Source: Metallyticus violacea (lineage: Eukaryota > Arthropoda > Insecta > Mantodea > Metallyticidae). From it: a stretch of 64,000 nt of DNA. Of this stretch, positions 1 to 13,144 are shown in pieces. The stretch's first letter is position 1; each line of letters begins with the position of its first letter. The stretch lies in NCBI GenBank assembly GCA_030762175.1, contig CM060840.1, forward strand, positions 37,343,501-37,407,500. The letters are read 5' to 3'. The position numbers and the translations under genes are program-made. The notes beneath the pieces were generated by a model that was given only the letters and a program-made list of their open reading frames with translations, did not search any database and was not told the DNA's origin.

Positions 1-1443
1 CAAACCAGCATACATATGCACATGATAGTTATGTTTGTATAGGGATGGAAGTTTGGATACCGAAAGTATGAAGTTAACTACAAAGTGTTTTATACACAGT
101 TTGTGTATAAAACACGTCAGAGCTTTCAATTGGAGTCTTTCATTTTCTGTACGAACCTATGGTACACCAGTAACATACACAGCTGATGGCGCCCTACAGT
201 TAGCGTTCCTTAAACCTTTAGCTTCATTTAGGCAATGTTTTGGTGCCCAGACATCCTTCAATAGTCCAGTGCACCAATATATATATATACAAGCAATGAC
301 TATTCATAGCACAAAATAATTAGAGTTTTTATACAAAGTCAATTATTTTAAGATATTGTTAAAACCCAGCTGCGCTGAAACTATCAAAATTAATCTTTTA
401 TCCAAGCCATCTACAAATTAATTCTTTAGAGAAATAATGACATGATTTATATTTAATTGACACCACCTGTTCGTGACACATTGCCAGCACATATATTTTC
501 TATAGGAACAAATAAATAATAGTAATATAAAATATTTTAATATATGTTAAACGTTTGGTTTAAGTAATAAAAATTGGATAAAATAGTATTTTATGCATAA
601 ATTAATTAAAATAGCCTACAAATATTGCAACTATAAATCTGTAAAATTTCATAAACCGAAGTCTTTGAGTTAGTTCCTAAGAAAATTATATCCGAAACCT
701 TACATTAAATTGGCGAGGGTAGGTTACCAATTAATGACACAAATTTCAAATGGAAATTAATTTTAAAGGTATTTTAGAGAACAAACTTAAAGAATTTCCC
801 ATATTCTTTTATGCTTACGAGATTGAATATAACGCTTTTAAGGTAATATATTATTCTATTCATGAAGTAAACACATTTATTTCATTTTACGAATTATAAC
901 CTTATGCAATAAAAGTGAAGTGAAAGGTAAAAAAATACATTTTAAGACTAACATTTTTAAAGCAAAGGATTGACTTCCCTAGATACATTTCACTTTATAT
1001 ACTGCCCACTGATCTCTAACGAGCAAACAGACAGACACAATGTGTACACAATAAACAATAACGTACCCTTTCAACTACGAACCAGCGGCTTAGTCGTTAT
1101 CTTTAGCAATTTATTAAAACTGCTAATACAGGCCTTTCTCCTTTCGGAACTTGTTGGCCCTACAGCATAATACAAGGCTAGGCGCAAACAAGCTGTACAT
1201 ATACATACTAGGAGCAATAGCAGCATATTTTTGCTCCACTGAGTCAATTTGTGTATATACTCAACAAACGAAAAAGAGACATTGCATTTGAAACTTTAGT
1301 ATTCAGACTCATAGAAGTTGAACACTAAGAGAAAACTTTTGAATGTTATGTTAGATAATTTGATTGATTTATATAGTTATATTTAATGCTTTAATTACTT
1401 CACATTATAGCTAACAAAAAAAAATCTTCAATTCTCTAGGAAA
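1..1443. other. AT-rich non-coding stretch, nothing recognised
   Basis: No repeat family, exon-like island or RNA gene was recognised. The reading frame across 35-319 starts without an ATG and has no familiar motif, so I treat it as chance. A slightly more GC-rich patch lies at about 110-290. Confidence 0.5.
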
Positions 1444-1675
1444 TCAACAAACTGAGATGGTTTGCCCGCCTTTTGCTAAACAGAAAGAACATAAACTAAG
1501 TCTTTGAGCTGAGAAATGCTTATTCAGCGCTTTTTGCAGTATGTTGCATGCATGCTCAACTGGATTTAGCTCAAATGAGCGATGAGAGAGCGCAAGAGTG
1601 GATATTCTAAGTTTATTAAGACTATCAAACACGATGGTAGCCCTCTGAGGTTTAGATAATCATACAAACATATTA
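1440..1675 (-). pseudogene. Tc1-like transposase relic (C-terminal part)
   Basis: Read on the minus strand, this frame contains PQRATIVFDSL followed about 20 residues later by ELNPVEHACNILQKAL. That order matches the C-terminal catalytic region of Tc1-like DNA transposases, where an NARPHRA-type block precedes a (S)PDLNPIEHVWD motif whose Glu is the third acidic residue of the DD34E triad. Here the Glu of NPVEH survives, but the preceding Asp-Leu is Glu-Leu and the usual Trp is Cys. Nothing upstream or downstream completes the protein, and I see no terminal inverted repeats. It is a short, old, inactive fragment. The family assignment rests on motif resemblance; membership of a named subfamily cannot be given. 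Confidence 0.72.
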
Positions 1676-1679
1676 ACCT

Positions 1680-2900
1680 TTTGTAGTTAGTTCCATGAAA
1701 CAGGGAAGAAATGCGGATAAATAGACGGAGCATGCGTTATAATGCACGGACAAGAATTCTGGGCAAGACAGTTATTGTTTAACCTCACACAGTGCATTAC
1801 ACAGTGATCACTTTCTTGTTACATTCCGGCTGTGAGTTTGGACGCAAGATAAAATGTTTTGAAGTTGCTTTAGGAGTACTGAAATTTTTTTCTCGACTGT
1901 AATTTATTTTTAATTTGTCGCGTAAAATATAAATATTCTTGAATTATTTTAAACTATATTCAAAATTGTAATCCCCCTCGATTATCTAGCAATTTTCCAA
2001 AGTTAAACAATATAACACATAGTAACAAATAAGACTTTATTATCTTCGTGTTTTGTAAGGAAAATACTGCAACATATAATGGCTCAGAGAAATCGTAGAA
2101 ATAGGAATTAGGACAATCTAATATTGCGAAAAATATCATCAGATTGATTCCTCGAAGAATCTAAAAATAACAGCTATCAGCTGGCAAAAGTCAATGAACT
2201 TGAAGTGTAATTTCGGTGAATTATAGAAAACTGCTGGCTTAGACTTGTGAGCAAGACGAAAAACATCTCTATCCCTCGGGTTGGGGGAATGAATAGGGAA
2301 GCAGTATTTTGACCAGTTACAAAAGACCAAGTGGTTTGCTGGAAAACCCCTGAAAAGGTACAATTATAGACGAGACCAATTTACAATTAAATGAAGAGTC
2401 GTGTCATTTGTTGCAATAAAAGACAGTAGGGATACTTACATTGGGAAATAAAAGGGATGAAACAGTCACAAGTGCAGGTTGTTGTAATGTAATCTGCTTA
2501 CTGCATATTACTACTGATTACAGTATTACAGATTGTGGAAACAGAACAAATAAAAAAACGTGATCGTGAATATATCGTACCCATTTGTATAGGAAAGACA
2601 GATGCCGCTATATCTCCCACTCATCGTTGACCTTCTCACCCACACGTTTTGGGATATATAGTCGAACACGATTTCTTCAAATGGAATGCACATTTCTGTG
2701 CTTTAAAAATGTTATTTAATACTTAATACATAGCGTCTATGTTTAGTTTCTAGAAGTAATATCATTGTTAAATAAATTAAATTAAAGGAGTGTCATATTA
2801 TGCATATTTTCTGTGGAATATCCACAATGCCCTCTTATCTGAGCGTTTTATCAGCTTCAAACGCTGTCGAAGATAATGCGTTTTTCAGACATGAAAATCT
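1680..2900. other. non-coding stretch, nothing recognised
   Basis: AT-rich with a somewhat GC-richer block at about 2210-2350. Neither strand gives a recognisable protein or repeat motif. Confidence 0.4.
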
Positions 2901-2904
2901 TGAG

Positions 2905-2985
2905 CTCAGGTCCTTCGGGAGGGACTTTAAGCGTGAGTGCCGAGTCGCAGATTTATGGTACATTAAAGAAAATTTAGATCTGTAA
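2905..2985 (+). repeat. degenerate SINE-B fragment
   Basis: The run ccttcgggagggact, then ttaagcg, a gtgccgagtcg block and atggtacattaaagaa follows the same order as the central block of the SINE-B copy at 27325-27624 (ccttcggaagggaagt, taaagccg, gtcccgtgtcg, cggcacgaaaaagaa). No tRNA-like head or tail is visible, so only the conserved body remains. A 61-codon ORF across it (2800-2985) is therefore not taken as a gene. Confidence 0.5.
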
Positions 2986-3487
2986 GCTCGTGCAGATGTC
3001 ATCCGGAAATTTAACTGTGCCACCATAAAATGCTGCTGCTTGCTGACAAATTTCTCATTTCTTGGTGATCTTCGAGATCCTGTCCATATTGAACGGCTGT
3101 CAACTTTTAACGTAAGTATATAATTCCATTCATTATTTCTGATAAATTGTGCATCTATCTATGTTGTTGATGAGATAGAGCACAACTAATCGTTGTCTTG
3201 CGGTATAATGCCTAGTACAGATGCCGGTAACATTTTGAAATTAGTTTTACCTTGCCGTGTAGAGAATAATGTAAAATTTCTTGCGTGAATCACTAGATAT
3301 TTGTTATTTATAGGTTCCGTTTTCTTCGGTCTTCCACTTTTAGGCCTTTCTTGAATCATACCAGCATCTCTTTTGCGTGTAGAAATCCTACATTTACGTT
3401 TGAAACAATCTAAAATAATTTCACCACACCGATTTGACTAAATTATGTTCTTCGCATTTCAAATGCAGGGTTTAATTTGTAAAAAGT

Positions 3488-3572
3488 AAGTTTCTTCCTT
3501 TCTGTCCGACTTTCGTTCTTTCTTCCTTTCGCTCTCACATTCTTTCTTTCTCTTTCTATCTATCTTTTCATA
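3488..3572. repeat. imperfect pyrimidine tract, (TTTC)n-like
   Basis: One strand is almost pure T and C with repeated tttc/ttcc units and a short tatc run at its end. It is a degraded simple repeat with no other content seen. Confidence 0.75.
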
Positions 3573-6500
3573 CCCAACTATAAAAACAAATTACACCTGG
3601 AAGAGTAAAAGTTTTATACTAAACGGAAATACATCTCTTTATATTGTAGGGAATTTATGGTAGCCAATAAATATAACGGCATAGAAACAGAAACAAGGAT
3701 CTGGTGTAGTTAATAACAATAAACAATCGGATTTATACAGGAAGTGCCAAATACCATTTCAAATACGTATTTCCATTATTTGATTAGAAAGACGCTATAA
3801 AATTGTTTATGTTCATTTAGTCGGTTTACAAGTTTTAATGTATTCTAACAGCAAATTATAGGCACATATAAATATAGTTTTATATGTGCTCAAGCATTAT
3901 CTTTCTATTAAATGTATATTTTAATTGCTTTGTTTTTTAATGCTTTTCTCATTTTATTTGCGATCGTCTTCACTTTCTTCTGCTTGGTGTAATACCTTTT
4001 TATGCTATTAATGGTAAGTTTTCAATCATATCAGATTGGTATACTGAATTAATTATATTATTAATATAGCCTCTACAATTTTATTCATCCTCTGTATCAT
4101 ATGCTAATACTCTTCGCGAAGAACAGGTTTTGTCTTCAAATGCTTCAAAGTTAACAGATTTGTGGCAAATATGAATAAGAGAGATAACTTTTACTATTTT
4201 GTATATATTTAATATTTTTGTGCCATAATGTACAATGTTTTCAAATGGAGTTTATTCTTCAGAGCGCGAATAGTAACTACGGAGAAGTACGTGCAGCTAA
4301 GTGAGTCCTCTGTCCCTCAGTGTCCACATCTAAAATGGTTGGAGCGTTTTCTTTGTGCCGTTCTGACATTCTTAAGAATGATTAAGTCGTGAGAGAGAAT
4401 TTTCAAACTCACTCTTGTGAATATATTTAAGGAAGAAGAACCTGTTTTAGATAAGAAACAGAAAGTAAGCCCCCGATGTGTTTATTAAAGACAATTTGAG
4501 AAATTAGATAAAGGGTCTTGTCCAGAGAAGGCAGTCTAAAGACATCTCTGCGAAGGCTTACACAGGGAACAGGAATTTCACTAACCTTGGCCTGGAATGC
4601 AGTCAAACTTTTATAATTATAATTGTATAAGCTAAATGTTGTTCGGAAATAGCAGCTACGTAATAATTAAGTAGCGTAAATTTCTGCAGCTGAATTTTGT
4701 ATAAATTTAGGTATGATATTATTAAACCAAAATTAAATTTTTTTCACAACGATTCATTGTATCATTTAAATGTGGATGTTGCGATAGAGAACAACTAATG
4801 CTCGGGTGCAGAAAAGCCTGATCTTGTACCTGAAATGCCATTGCATGACCAAGCATTGGTGCATGACATGCAGTGAATGCTTACCCAATTAAATGGAATA
4901 TATTTTATGAAAATATCATCTGTGCAACTGAATTGAGGGGTTCTGTATATCCTACTCAGCCAGTAGACAGCATGCCTCTAACCGTGACGTAGGTCGCGCC
5001 CTCACAGGCGAATGTCTATTTGAGAGCACTGTATTATTAAGAGTTGATATAGAAGATTTCCCTTTTTCACAGTGAATTTATAGGTAAGTAAACAATAAAA
5101 ACGTGAAGCAATTGATTTACCGAAATACCGACTCTTGTTAAATAAACTGGAAGTATTTTGAAAGTCTCATACAGAGCATTTTATTATTAGATGTCAAAAA
5201 TAGATCATTTTTCTGATACGTAAAATACAATATCAAAGTGAAACATTCCTTAAATAGCTACACATTCATTCAGAGATATTATTCTAAGGCACTGAATATT
5301 CACATGTTGGTATGAATGATTTAGAAAATATAACCTAGCGTGGAAATTAGACAGGACAATCGGGATTAAGGTTTGATTCCGGTTTGAGCCACTATGTTCT
5401 TTTAGCACAATTTCTAGAGCGTTATAAGATTTTGTTGAAGTATCCAAAACCAGAAAGACCACAGTTGAAATTTTATAGAAATTCGATAGGAGAACAATTA
5501 CGACATCAATTAACCCCTTTAAGCTAGAAATAACATTAACTAAGAACTTACTTCTTGGAAAAGAATCCAAAAGATAAAAATTCTCACTCCAGCATGACAC
5601 GATTTAAAGCTGACAGATGGGTCATGTGCAGGTCTCTGGTAGGCTATCGTGCTAAAATGCCGCCACGTCTGAAACTGGATTCTCTTCTCATGTCGACCTA
5701 CCGGATTATTGTGAATCCCTCTCCCTACGGTAAAACACTCAATACCTTGAGTCCCTCCACCATCTAATCCCCCTATGCATGCTGAAGATCGTAACAATGC
5801 ACGTATACAGCTATAGACTAATAGTTCAGAACTGTGGATACTTCTCAACTGTTGGACGTGCTTTCAATTCCCGGCAAAGACAAGTGGCTAATATATTGGT
5901 TTCCCGTCGAATACCATTTATCTTCAGGTGTCGATGGACTCTTGTCTCATTTGCACCATCTTTATTGAACACATTCGTCAGCTTATAAAAGTATAACAGT
6001 GATTAAGGTGTGTAAAGCAGTTAACAAATAACTCTTCATGAATTAAATAATGTTATTAAAACTATATTTCTATAATTTATTTACAGAAAAATCCAACTTT
6101 ATAGAATTTAAAGGGAAATGGACGTTAAGATCAAAATTGACAAAAAATTAAAGCATTAAACAAATAAACTCTTTAATTTTTTAGGCTGTCAAATATCATA
6201 TCTCAGGGAAATTTATTTTAAGCGTATGTATCATGTGGTCCTACTAGAAAATGTTAAAAAAAGACTACAGTGAAAATACCAAAAAAACTTTTATAATGTA
6301 TGGTCAATGACTATTTACCGATGTGGCAACAAAATTGGGCTCTAACTAACAAAGACATAAGTAGAATTCAAGCGTAAGAGATGACATTTCTAAGATCAGG
6401 AAAAGGAGTAACACGAGAAAATAAAGCAATAAATTAAACTTTAAGAAAGGAACTTAAAATATAACATTTAAACTATAAAATAAATATGTATAGACAATAC

Positions 6501-9500
6501 TCGTTAGAGTATAACAAACACATGCCGAGAGGGAGAGAGAGAATTCTACATTTTATTTTAAAAATTTACCTAAAAAGAAAAAGAGACGCAGATAGACCCA
6601 GGTAGGATTGAAAAGGCCAGTTCTAAGGAGCCACCATGGGAATTATGTCTCGAAGCATGATGGAAAATTTGCCGTAAATTTAATATTGAGTTCAACTCCA
6701 GCCTATGTTACCTCTGTTAATTAAACGGGACCCATTTCGTACAAGTTTAATTTAGCATTCTCCTGTTAATGCCTGATTTACGTTTGAGAACCAGCTGAAA
6801 AAGCTGGGGCCTGGGAAAGATAAGTTGTAAATTGCCTTTTGAATAGAAAGAAGGAAGTTTTCAAACATTTTATTTTAAATTATTTTAACAATTTAAAATA
6901 ACGACACTCAAACATTCCAGAATATTTCCCCCTTTGAACTAATATAAAAAGGCCAAAAGAAAGCTGCAAATATTCGATGTTTCAAATTAAGCATGGTGAA
7001 ACACTAATTAAAATTCTCCAATACATTACAAATATAAAGTAATGAACATTTTATAAGTACACATGCCTGATAATACTTGAGCAGAAATTATCATAAAAAT
7101 GTAATTTGAAGAAAGAATTCCTCGTCCCTGAATATCTAAGAAACAAAGAAAAATATTTAATTTCACACCTATGAAAACTGTCACGACTGCAACGCTATAA
7201 TAATTATAAGTGTTTAATATTCATATGGCACATAAATTATCCAGAATCTGGCCCATTAAACGGAAACTGGATTTCTCCTAAAAAGTTTTGGGATAACCGC
7301 AACCATAAGAGGCCAGTGACGAAGAATAGTTAACATATAACTAAAAGCACAATGGCGGCTCCCAGCTGATGAAGCCACTGCCCAAACGAGCCACCTTTTT
7401 CGAGATTCCAGCAGCAAATCAATCTAGAAGTGAAAGGCAAGAAGGTTATAAAATGCAAAGGAGAACGTTTCCCATTCGACTGGATTGACACTCCTTACCA
7501 AGGCAGTATTAGAGCCAATAGGGATAGATAATTATTTTACCAAATAGCAGCTAGTGAATGAATCGATCAAATCGGTAAACAGGAACAAGTGGTAAATAAC
7601 GGTACAAACTTCAGTATGTTACATATCTGCTATATAGTCCTCAACGTTATGAATACTGAATTAATATTTTTGTATCAATGTACCAGTATTTTGTAAAATA
7701 ATTAAAATTAAGTCATCATGGGTTGTAAAATTGCTGTATTACATAATTCTGACACTTATGAGTAGTTTATCATGTAGAGCTGTTTTAGCCTAATTTTTGT
7801 TCTTTGAAGATAACATTTTGCTATATTGTATTCAACATGCTTCCAACCAAGACCCAACACTCTTCTTCCTGCTGCTATCTTTCAGATCTATTCAGGTAAG
7901 AAGAAAGTAAGTATTTCCCAATAATGTCTAGGTGTACACATAAAAGACAATAACACTCAAGTTTTGCTGTGAAAGGAGAGTTTTAAAATTTTCTGAAGAA
8001 AGCTCTTACAAAAACTTCTTGAAAGCACCAAATAAATATATTACATTAAGAAGACTTCTTGAAGCGCAATTCAACAGTTCTGTTGTGGAAAACAAACACG
8101 CAGCACTGTTCTCATCAGCGAGGTGACGTAATCATTCCTCTAGCAGAGGTGGTAGCAAACAAGAAGCAATTTATTGCGGTTCCCAATTTAAACCCAGCCA
8201 GCAGTGAAGGCACTAGGAATGCAATTATATGAGAAGCAGAAGAAGGGGTTACAACGCACGACAGCGTTAGGATCTTATCCTCCTGGAGAGGAAAAAGGAG
8301 GATATGTGGGGAAGGAGAAAGACAGAATCATTGCTGCCGGCACAGCAGTCGAGAAGTAACAAGTAAATAAAAGACGCTAGCTTGCTGTTGCTTTATAAGG
8401 TGCCAGCAAACCCACGCGAATATTGCTTTAGCTTAGCATCGGAAATTGTTGCCATCCGATACTGCAGTAGATACGGAGGGTTGGTTGGTTACTGCTACTC
8501 CCTCGGGCAGAAGAAGCGTAATAATGCGTCTCTGGACTTCACCAGCTGCCTTAAGAAGAACGTTCACATTTTATTTGACGTCGTAAGCCACTCTGGTGGC
8601 ACGTGCTACTGGGACTTAATGGAACGTGTCGTAAAACGGAACAATATCCATACGTTTTCTAATCATTTTTTACACTACATTAGTGGAAGTATCGCACATA
8701 GTTAACTTTTTGCCTTGATACTTATTTAATATTACAGGTAATCATAGTTTGGTCGTAATTAATACAGATATAAATACATACAATATAAAATATATAGGAA
8801 TAACAACTGATAAAATGCCATCCGTTATTAGTGCTATTTAATTAATAAGTGTTGATGCTGAAAAAAGTACTCCTAATTATGAACCGATTCTTAATATCAT
8901 TACGATCTTTTCGTTCTTTTTATCACCCTAAATCTAGTCCATTTTTTAACTTATTTTGAAAAACATATATTTTATTGCAATTCAATTTCATTCTTTGGAA
9001 AGCTACATAATTGAGTTACACGATGATTTACAGTTTGTAATTTCCTGAATTATCCATAATGAGAAAACTCTACGTCAGATACAGAGAAGTTGCTTTATAA
9101 TACACGTATAGGTAGCTATACACCTGTTGCGAGGTTGAGGTTTTTGTAAACCCTCGTAGCCAATTATGCACGCTGCTAACTTGTTATTTAGTTACTTTGG
9201 ACACACATTAAGCGTTTATTAATCATAAAAGCTAGCATGGTTAACTTAAATCAGTTTCCCCTCTGCCATCAGCAACAGAGTTGTGTAATTGGGGTGCGTT
9301 GCCGCCGAGCAATACTTCATGCAAAGTTTCAATTCTCGTTGTTCAAATGGAGGTCTCTAATATTTCAATTAAATATTGCAGTTAACTAGAATATAAAATC
9401 AAAATAAGGTAAATATTGATTTCTTTTCATATTTTGGTTCCATAAAGAACATACATTCTTATAGAAATCGTGACACTTCATATTCCCGAACTCTAACAAG

Positions 9501-10037
9501 ACTACAAAATCCCCTACTTTTTCCTTCACTGATTCTCTAAGGAGAAACCATGTGTGGAACAAAATTTTAAATTACGGAGTCTTGCAGCAATTTGTCCTTT
9601 TCTGAAAAATGTAATCTTTCCTCCATTCTTCATGTTCAATAAAACCAAACCAAATTTTATAACCAAATTTCAATTTTAATGCAGGATACTGTATTTATCG
9701 TTAACTTTTTTGTTATTTGCTGTATTTTTCCTATTTATATAAATCCGCTACACACCAAAATCATTTTTGTTTTATTTTTCCATTGCAAGTATATACCAAA
9801 GCCTCTTTACCCTTTATTTAACTTTTTATGGCACCATTACTTGACATTTTTTTTTCCCTCTTTTAAATTACTCTCAAAGTCCTCCTTATAGGGCAAATAG
9901 GTGTGCTCAGCAGTAATACGATTAAGTTCTTTTACTCACTGTGATATTAATTTCAATATTTTCTATTGCAATATTTCATAAATATTACTTATCAGTATTA
10001 AAATTCATAAGACATTAAAAATTACTGCATTAATAAC
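3573..10037. other. long non-coding stretch with two GC-richer islands
   Basis: Mostly AT-rich intergenic or intronic sequence. Two islands stand out by base composition. At 5540-5860 overlapping frames exist on both strands without a recognisable domain. At 8080-8700 a purine-rich block is followed by a 107-codon frame (8382-8705). I cannot assign either; they could be exon remnants, old transposon bodies or regulatory DNA. A TATA-like tttataagg lies at about 8391-8399, but nothing supports a promoter there. Minor AT-rich inverted repeats occur but none is long. Confidence 0.4.
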
Positions 10038-10051
10038 TGAAATGCGTTATG

Positions 10052-10347
10052 AATGAAAATGAGTATATGGATGAATAGTGTTTAACGCCCGTTTTTGCTA
10101 CAGAGGCACCACAGGCGATGGACACTGGTGATACATGAAATGAAATGCTATATTGGGAATGGATTTATTTTTAAGGAAGGAAACGTTCCAGGCCTAAGTT
10201 TAGGGTACTCCACGGCATTTGCCATTTATGAGGACTGATGAAAACCTGGAAAAAACCTCAGTCAGGCAGGACGGTTCTGGCGGAATTCCAACCTCAGACC
10301 TCCCGCTCACGAGTCCGCGATTTAACGACCTCGGCCACCCGTGGCAG
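10052..10347 (-). repeat. SINE-A copy 1, with perfect 14-bp target-site duplication
   Basis: A tRNA-derived short interspersed element inserted in minus orientation. The 14-mer tgaaatgcgttatg occurs exactly at 10038-10051 and again at 10348-10361, which marks a target-primed insertion. The tRNA-like head is at the right end (gccacccgtggc, with box-A and box-B-like segments on the minus strand). The body carries the family blocks tccaggcctaagttt and gaggcaccacaggcg, and the tail end is tagtgtttaacgcccg. The element has no coding capacity and depends on a LINE for movement. The perfect duplication suggests a moderately young insertion despite several body substitutions. Confidence 0.9.
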
Positions 10348-11227
10348 TGAAATGCGTTATGGTACTCGTATTCCTCTACATAGATTCAGTTGATAGAGCT
10401 GCATCATCTGCTGAGCTTTGTATCAACTGAGTTGTCATATTCTATATGACAGTAATGAATAGACATACATTTTTTCCCCCGCTAAAGAGTAAAATTTTAA
10501 TTTCTTGACACGTATTATCGTTTTCCCTGTTCACTCTTCAATTGTCTTGTAAGCGGTATAAATATTTATGTATTAAAATGCACATGATTAAGGTTTCCCT
10601 CTATATGTGTCAATTATTTGTTCATTTGAGGTACAATGTGCTAGCTATTCCCAAAAACCATTGGAATAGACATTTAAAGTTCTCTTACTACATCATCAGT
10701 GATGAGCAAAATGAGAAAGACAGATGTAAGTAGAGCATACGAAGATTTTTTACGATTCGTATGTGTTAGCAAACTTTGGAGGCCAGTAAGATAAAATTTC
10801 TTGGGGTTAGAATCACAAAACTTTGTAAAATGCGTGGAATATTGAATGCTTTTGAGATTGACTTTCTTGCGTTTCTTGAAAGGAAGTTTCGAACCCGTTC
10901 AATGTTATATTCAGAATTTTCTTCTTAGAAGGCTTACCATTTTTCTGTTTGTTTGAACACTTTGTATCCCAGACCATAATGTTCATGTAGTCAGAAATGG
11001 GATCATGTCTTTGAAGTTTGTGTTTTCGACTTAATTGGCATTGTGCATGCTTCACATACTTTCTTTTTGCTACACTAGATTAGCTTTACAGAATTCACAT
11101 TTGTTATTACTTATTCATTTTTCATTTGGATGTCTGTATATAAATTACAATATTTGCCCTACAAAAGTACATTTTTTTTTTCTTTTTGGGCGTGCATATT
11201 TTAAGTTATAGCCATTTATTTTATTGG

Positions 11228-11252
11228 TGTTTTAAGCGGAACACCCTGTATA
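11228..11252. repeat. possible DNA-transposon terminus
   Basis: The segment ends in gcggaacaccctgta. Its complement begins tacagggtgttcc, which resembles the TA-flanked ends of many arthropod Tc1/mariner-type elements. I found no partner terminus within several kilobases, so this is a solo-end guess from general knowledge. Confidence 0.3.
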
Positions 11253-12073
11253 ATTATATCGATTATTACTTAAAAGCACGGACTTAGTAGCAAAACAATT
11301 TATAATTATTCTTTTGACTATATTATGCATATGATTTTGGTGATAAAATTAACAGAAGCGTTTGCTGTTCAAAAATATAATTTAGTTCTAAAAATAATAT
11401 TAACTCTATTTCTTGCATATATTTTTATCTTTCAATGCTAAGATGAGTCCATTGTACTATTAGATGTGATTCAATTAACTTTTGGTAGGAGCGTCGAAAT
11501 TCCAAGCAGCGCTATTTTCTTTTATCGTATCAGGAGAACAAGCAGTGGACTTCGTGTGCCAGGTATATTGGCAAAGGAAGAAGGTTGCAAGCTTTGGCCG
11601 TAGGAGTTTTCCCAATTAATTTACTGTTAAGGTCCGGTCCGCTCACGGTTCATGAATCTAAGGTCATAGGGCAAGCCACCGAGAAGACAGCATAGATGCT
11701 GTTAGCATTAAACCCGTACAGAGTTCAGCTACTCGGCGAAATGTTTCCACCTGAAAGAATTTCCCAGTACCGTTACACTAAAGATAATGTTAAAAGACGA
11801 ACTTCCAGTGAATGAAAAATCTGCTTTAGACAGGAATTCTTTTAAGTTTCTCCGTCCTATTTATCGGAGAATGTCATGCGAAATCTGCAGGTTCAATTTA
11901 ATACTGCTTCAGGTAAACTTGAGGTTTCCTTTAAAGTTACAAAATAAAAATATGAACGAGGAAATTAGAAAGTAGCAAAAGTCAAGTTTGTAGGTATAGC
12001 AGAAATATTAATTATTGGTCAATCTCATTCGTTTATTAATTTATTGAATCATCAATTCATTTATACACTCATT

Positions 12074-12097
12074 CACACACACACACACACACACACA
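12074..12097. repeat. (CA)12 microsatellite
   Basis: A perfect dinucleotide array of 12 CA units, preceded by an acactcatt stretch. It is the longest CA run in the window. Confidence 0.97.
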
Positions 12098-12597
12098 GCT
12101 TATGAATAAAAGTACATGTGGAAAGTGTACATTTAATAGAAGAAGAGGCTGAATCTGTCCCATAGATCTCTTTTTATTGCTTTCTTCTTGAATTTATTGA
12201 GCTAGTTGTAGTTAATTTAATTATAAAAACTGACATTTTTAATCATTTCTGTTGCCACTTTTTGTTCAAATATCTGCAAGGCTTCTCCACTTAATTTTGA
12301 CTTCCACGTTTTTGTCTTTTTTCATAGCTTCAGTACCAGCTCTTTCAAATATCAAAATATAAGAACAGTTTTATGAACTAATCTGTACTTTTCATTATCT
12401 ATAGTTTCAAGTTTTGCTAGATAATGTTTGAACTGTTGTCTTCTTGATTATTTCTTACTCAGGTTGACTGTCTCCCATACTTAATCATACAGAAGACTTT
12501 TAACCACATCTACATTGTTTATTATGTGCATACTATTTCTTAGAATTAAATTAATTTAATTCCTCTGGGCCCAAGATTAAAGAGTAGATAATTTTTT

Positions 12598-12770
12598 GGA
12601 ACGTAAAAATCTTAAGCGCAAATCCTTCGGCAAGGAATTAAATCCGTGGGTTCCATGGCGTAGATTTACGGCACGTTAAAGAACTCCATACCTGAAAAGG
12701 AGGTTTTTTGGATTATAATACAGGTCATTTCACGTCCAAGTGTTAACTTAGCATCACACTATATGGCACT
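12598..12770 (+). repeat. SINE-B fragment, 5'-truncated and diverged
   Basis: The segment starts with ggaacgtaaaaatctta and runs through atccttcggcaaggaat, atccgtgggttcc, gtagatttacggcacgttaaagaac and a block corresponding to the family's gaccgtttcacgccc region (catttcacgtcc). This is the same order as the full SINE-B at 27325-27624. The 72-nt tRNA-like head is missing. Substitutions and small indels are frequent, so the copy is old. Confidence 0.75.
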
Positions 12771-13074
12771 TGAATGATAAGCACACCTTCTGTCCTGACA
12801 TCTGTTGGTACTAAGTGTAGTTAAACTCGAACGGTTCCCATGCTCCGTCAGAACCTGAAACGATATTAATGCCTACCTTGGTGAATGTAATTTTTTAAAA
12901 GAAAATGTTAGTGGTTTTTAGTCTCTGGTCTTAAACAAATATAATAAATAGTTTACCTTGATTTTTTTCATCTATATCATAGGATGCGACCTAGCTTTTA
13001 TCTAAAATTCTGCTTTTTACAACCTTGCTATTAAAATCACCTATTACATGTTAATTTAGTATATCGTCCAATAC

Positions 13075-13090
13075 TTTTTTTTTTTTTTTT
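13075..13090 (+). repeat. T16 homopolymer
   Basis: An uninterrupted run of 16 T, about 55 bases before the mitochondrial-derived segment. It may be the complement of an old retroelement poly-A tail, but no element body is attached. Confidence 0.9.
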
Positions 13091-13144
13091 GAAATGCACT
13101 TACATATCAAATATAACACACAAAACATAGCCTTTAATAAGCAT

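Larger units (their letters stand above)
10362..12595. other. non-coding stretch with a transposon-like terminus and (CA)n
   Basis: No gene recognised. A moderately GC-rich patch lies at about 11490-11760. Inside it, atcag/GAGAAC to GCCAG/gtatat at about 11532-11563 resembles a very small exon with acceptor and donor, but about 30 bases is too little to support a call. Confidence 0.35.

Noticed and set aside
11532..11563. 32-base mini-exon with good splice borders
   Set aside because: Too short to distinguish from chance without transcripts.
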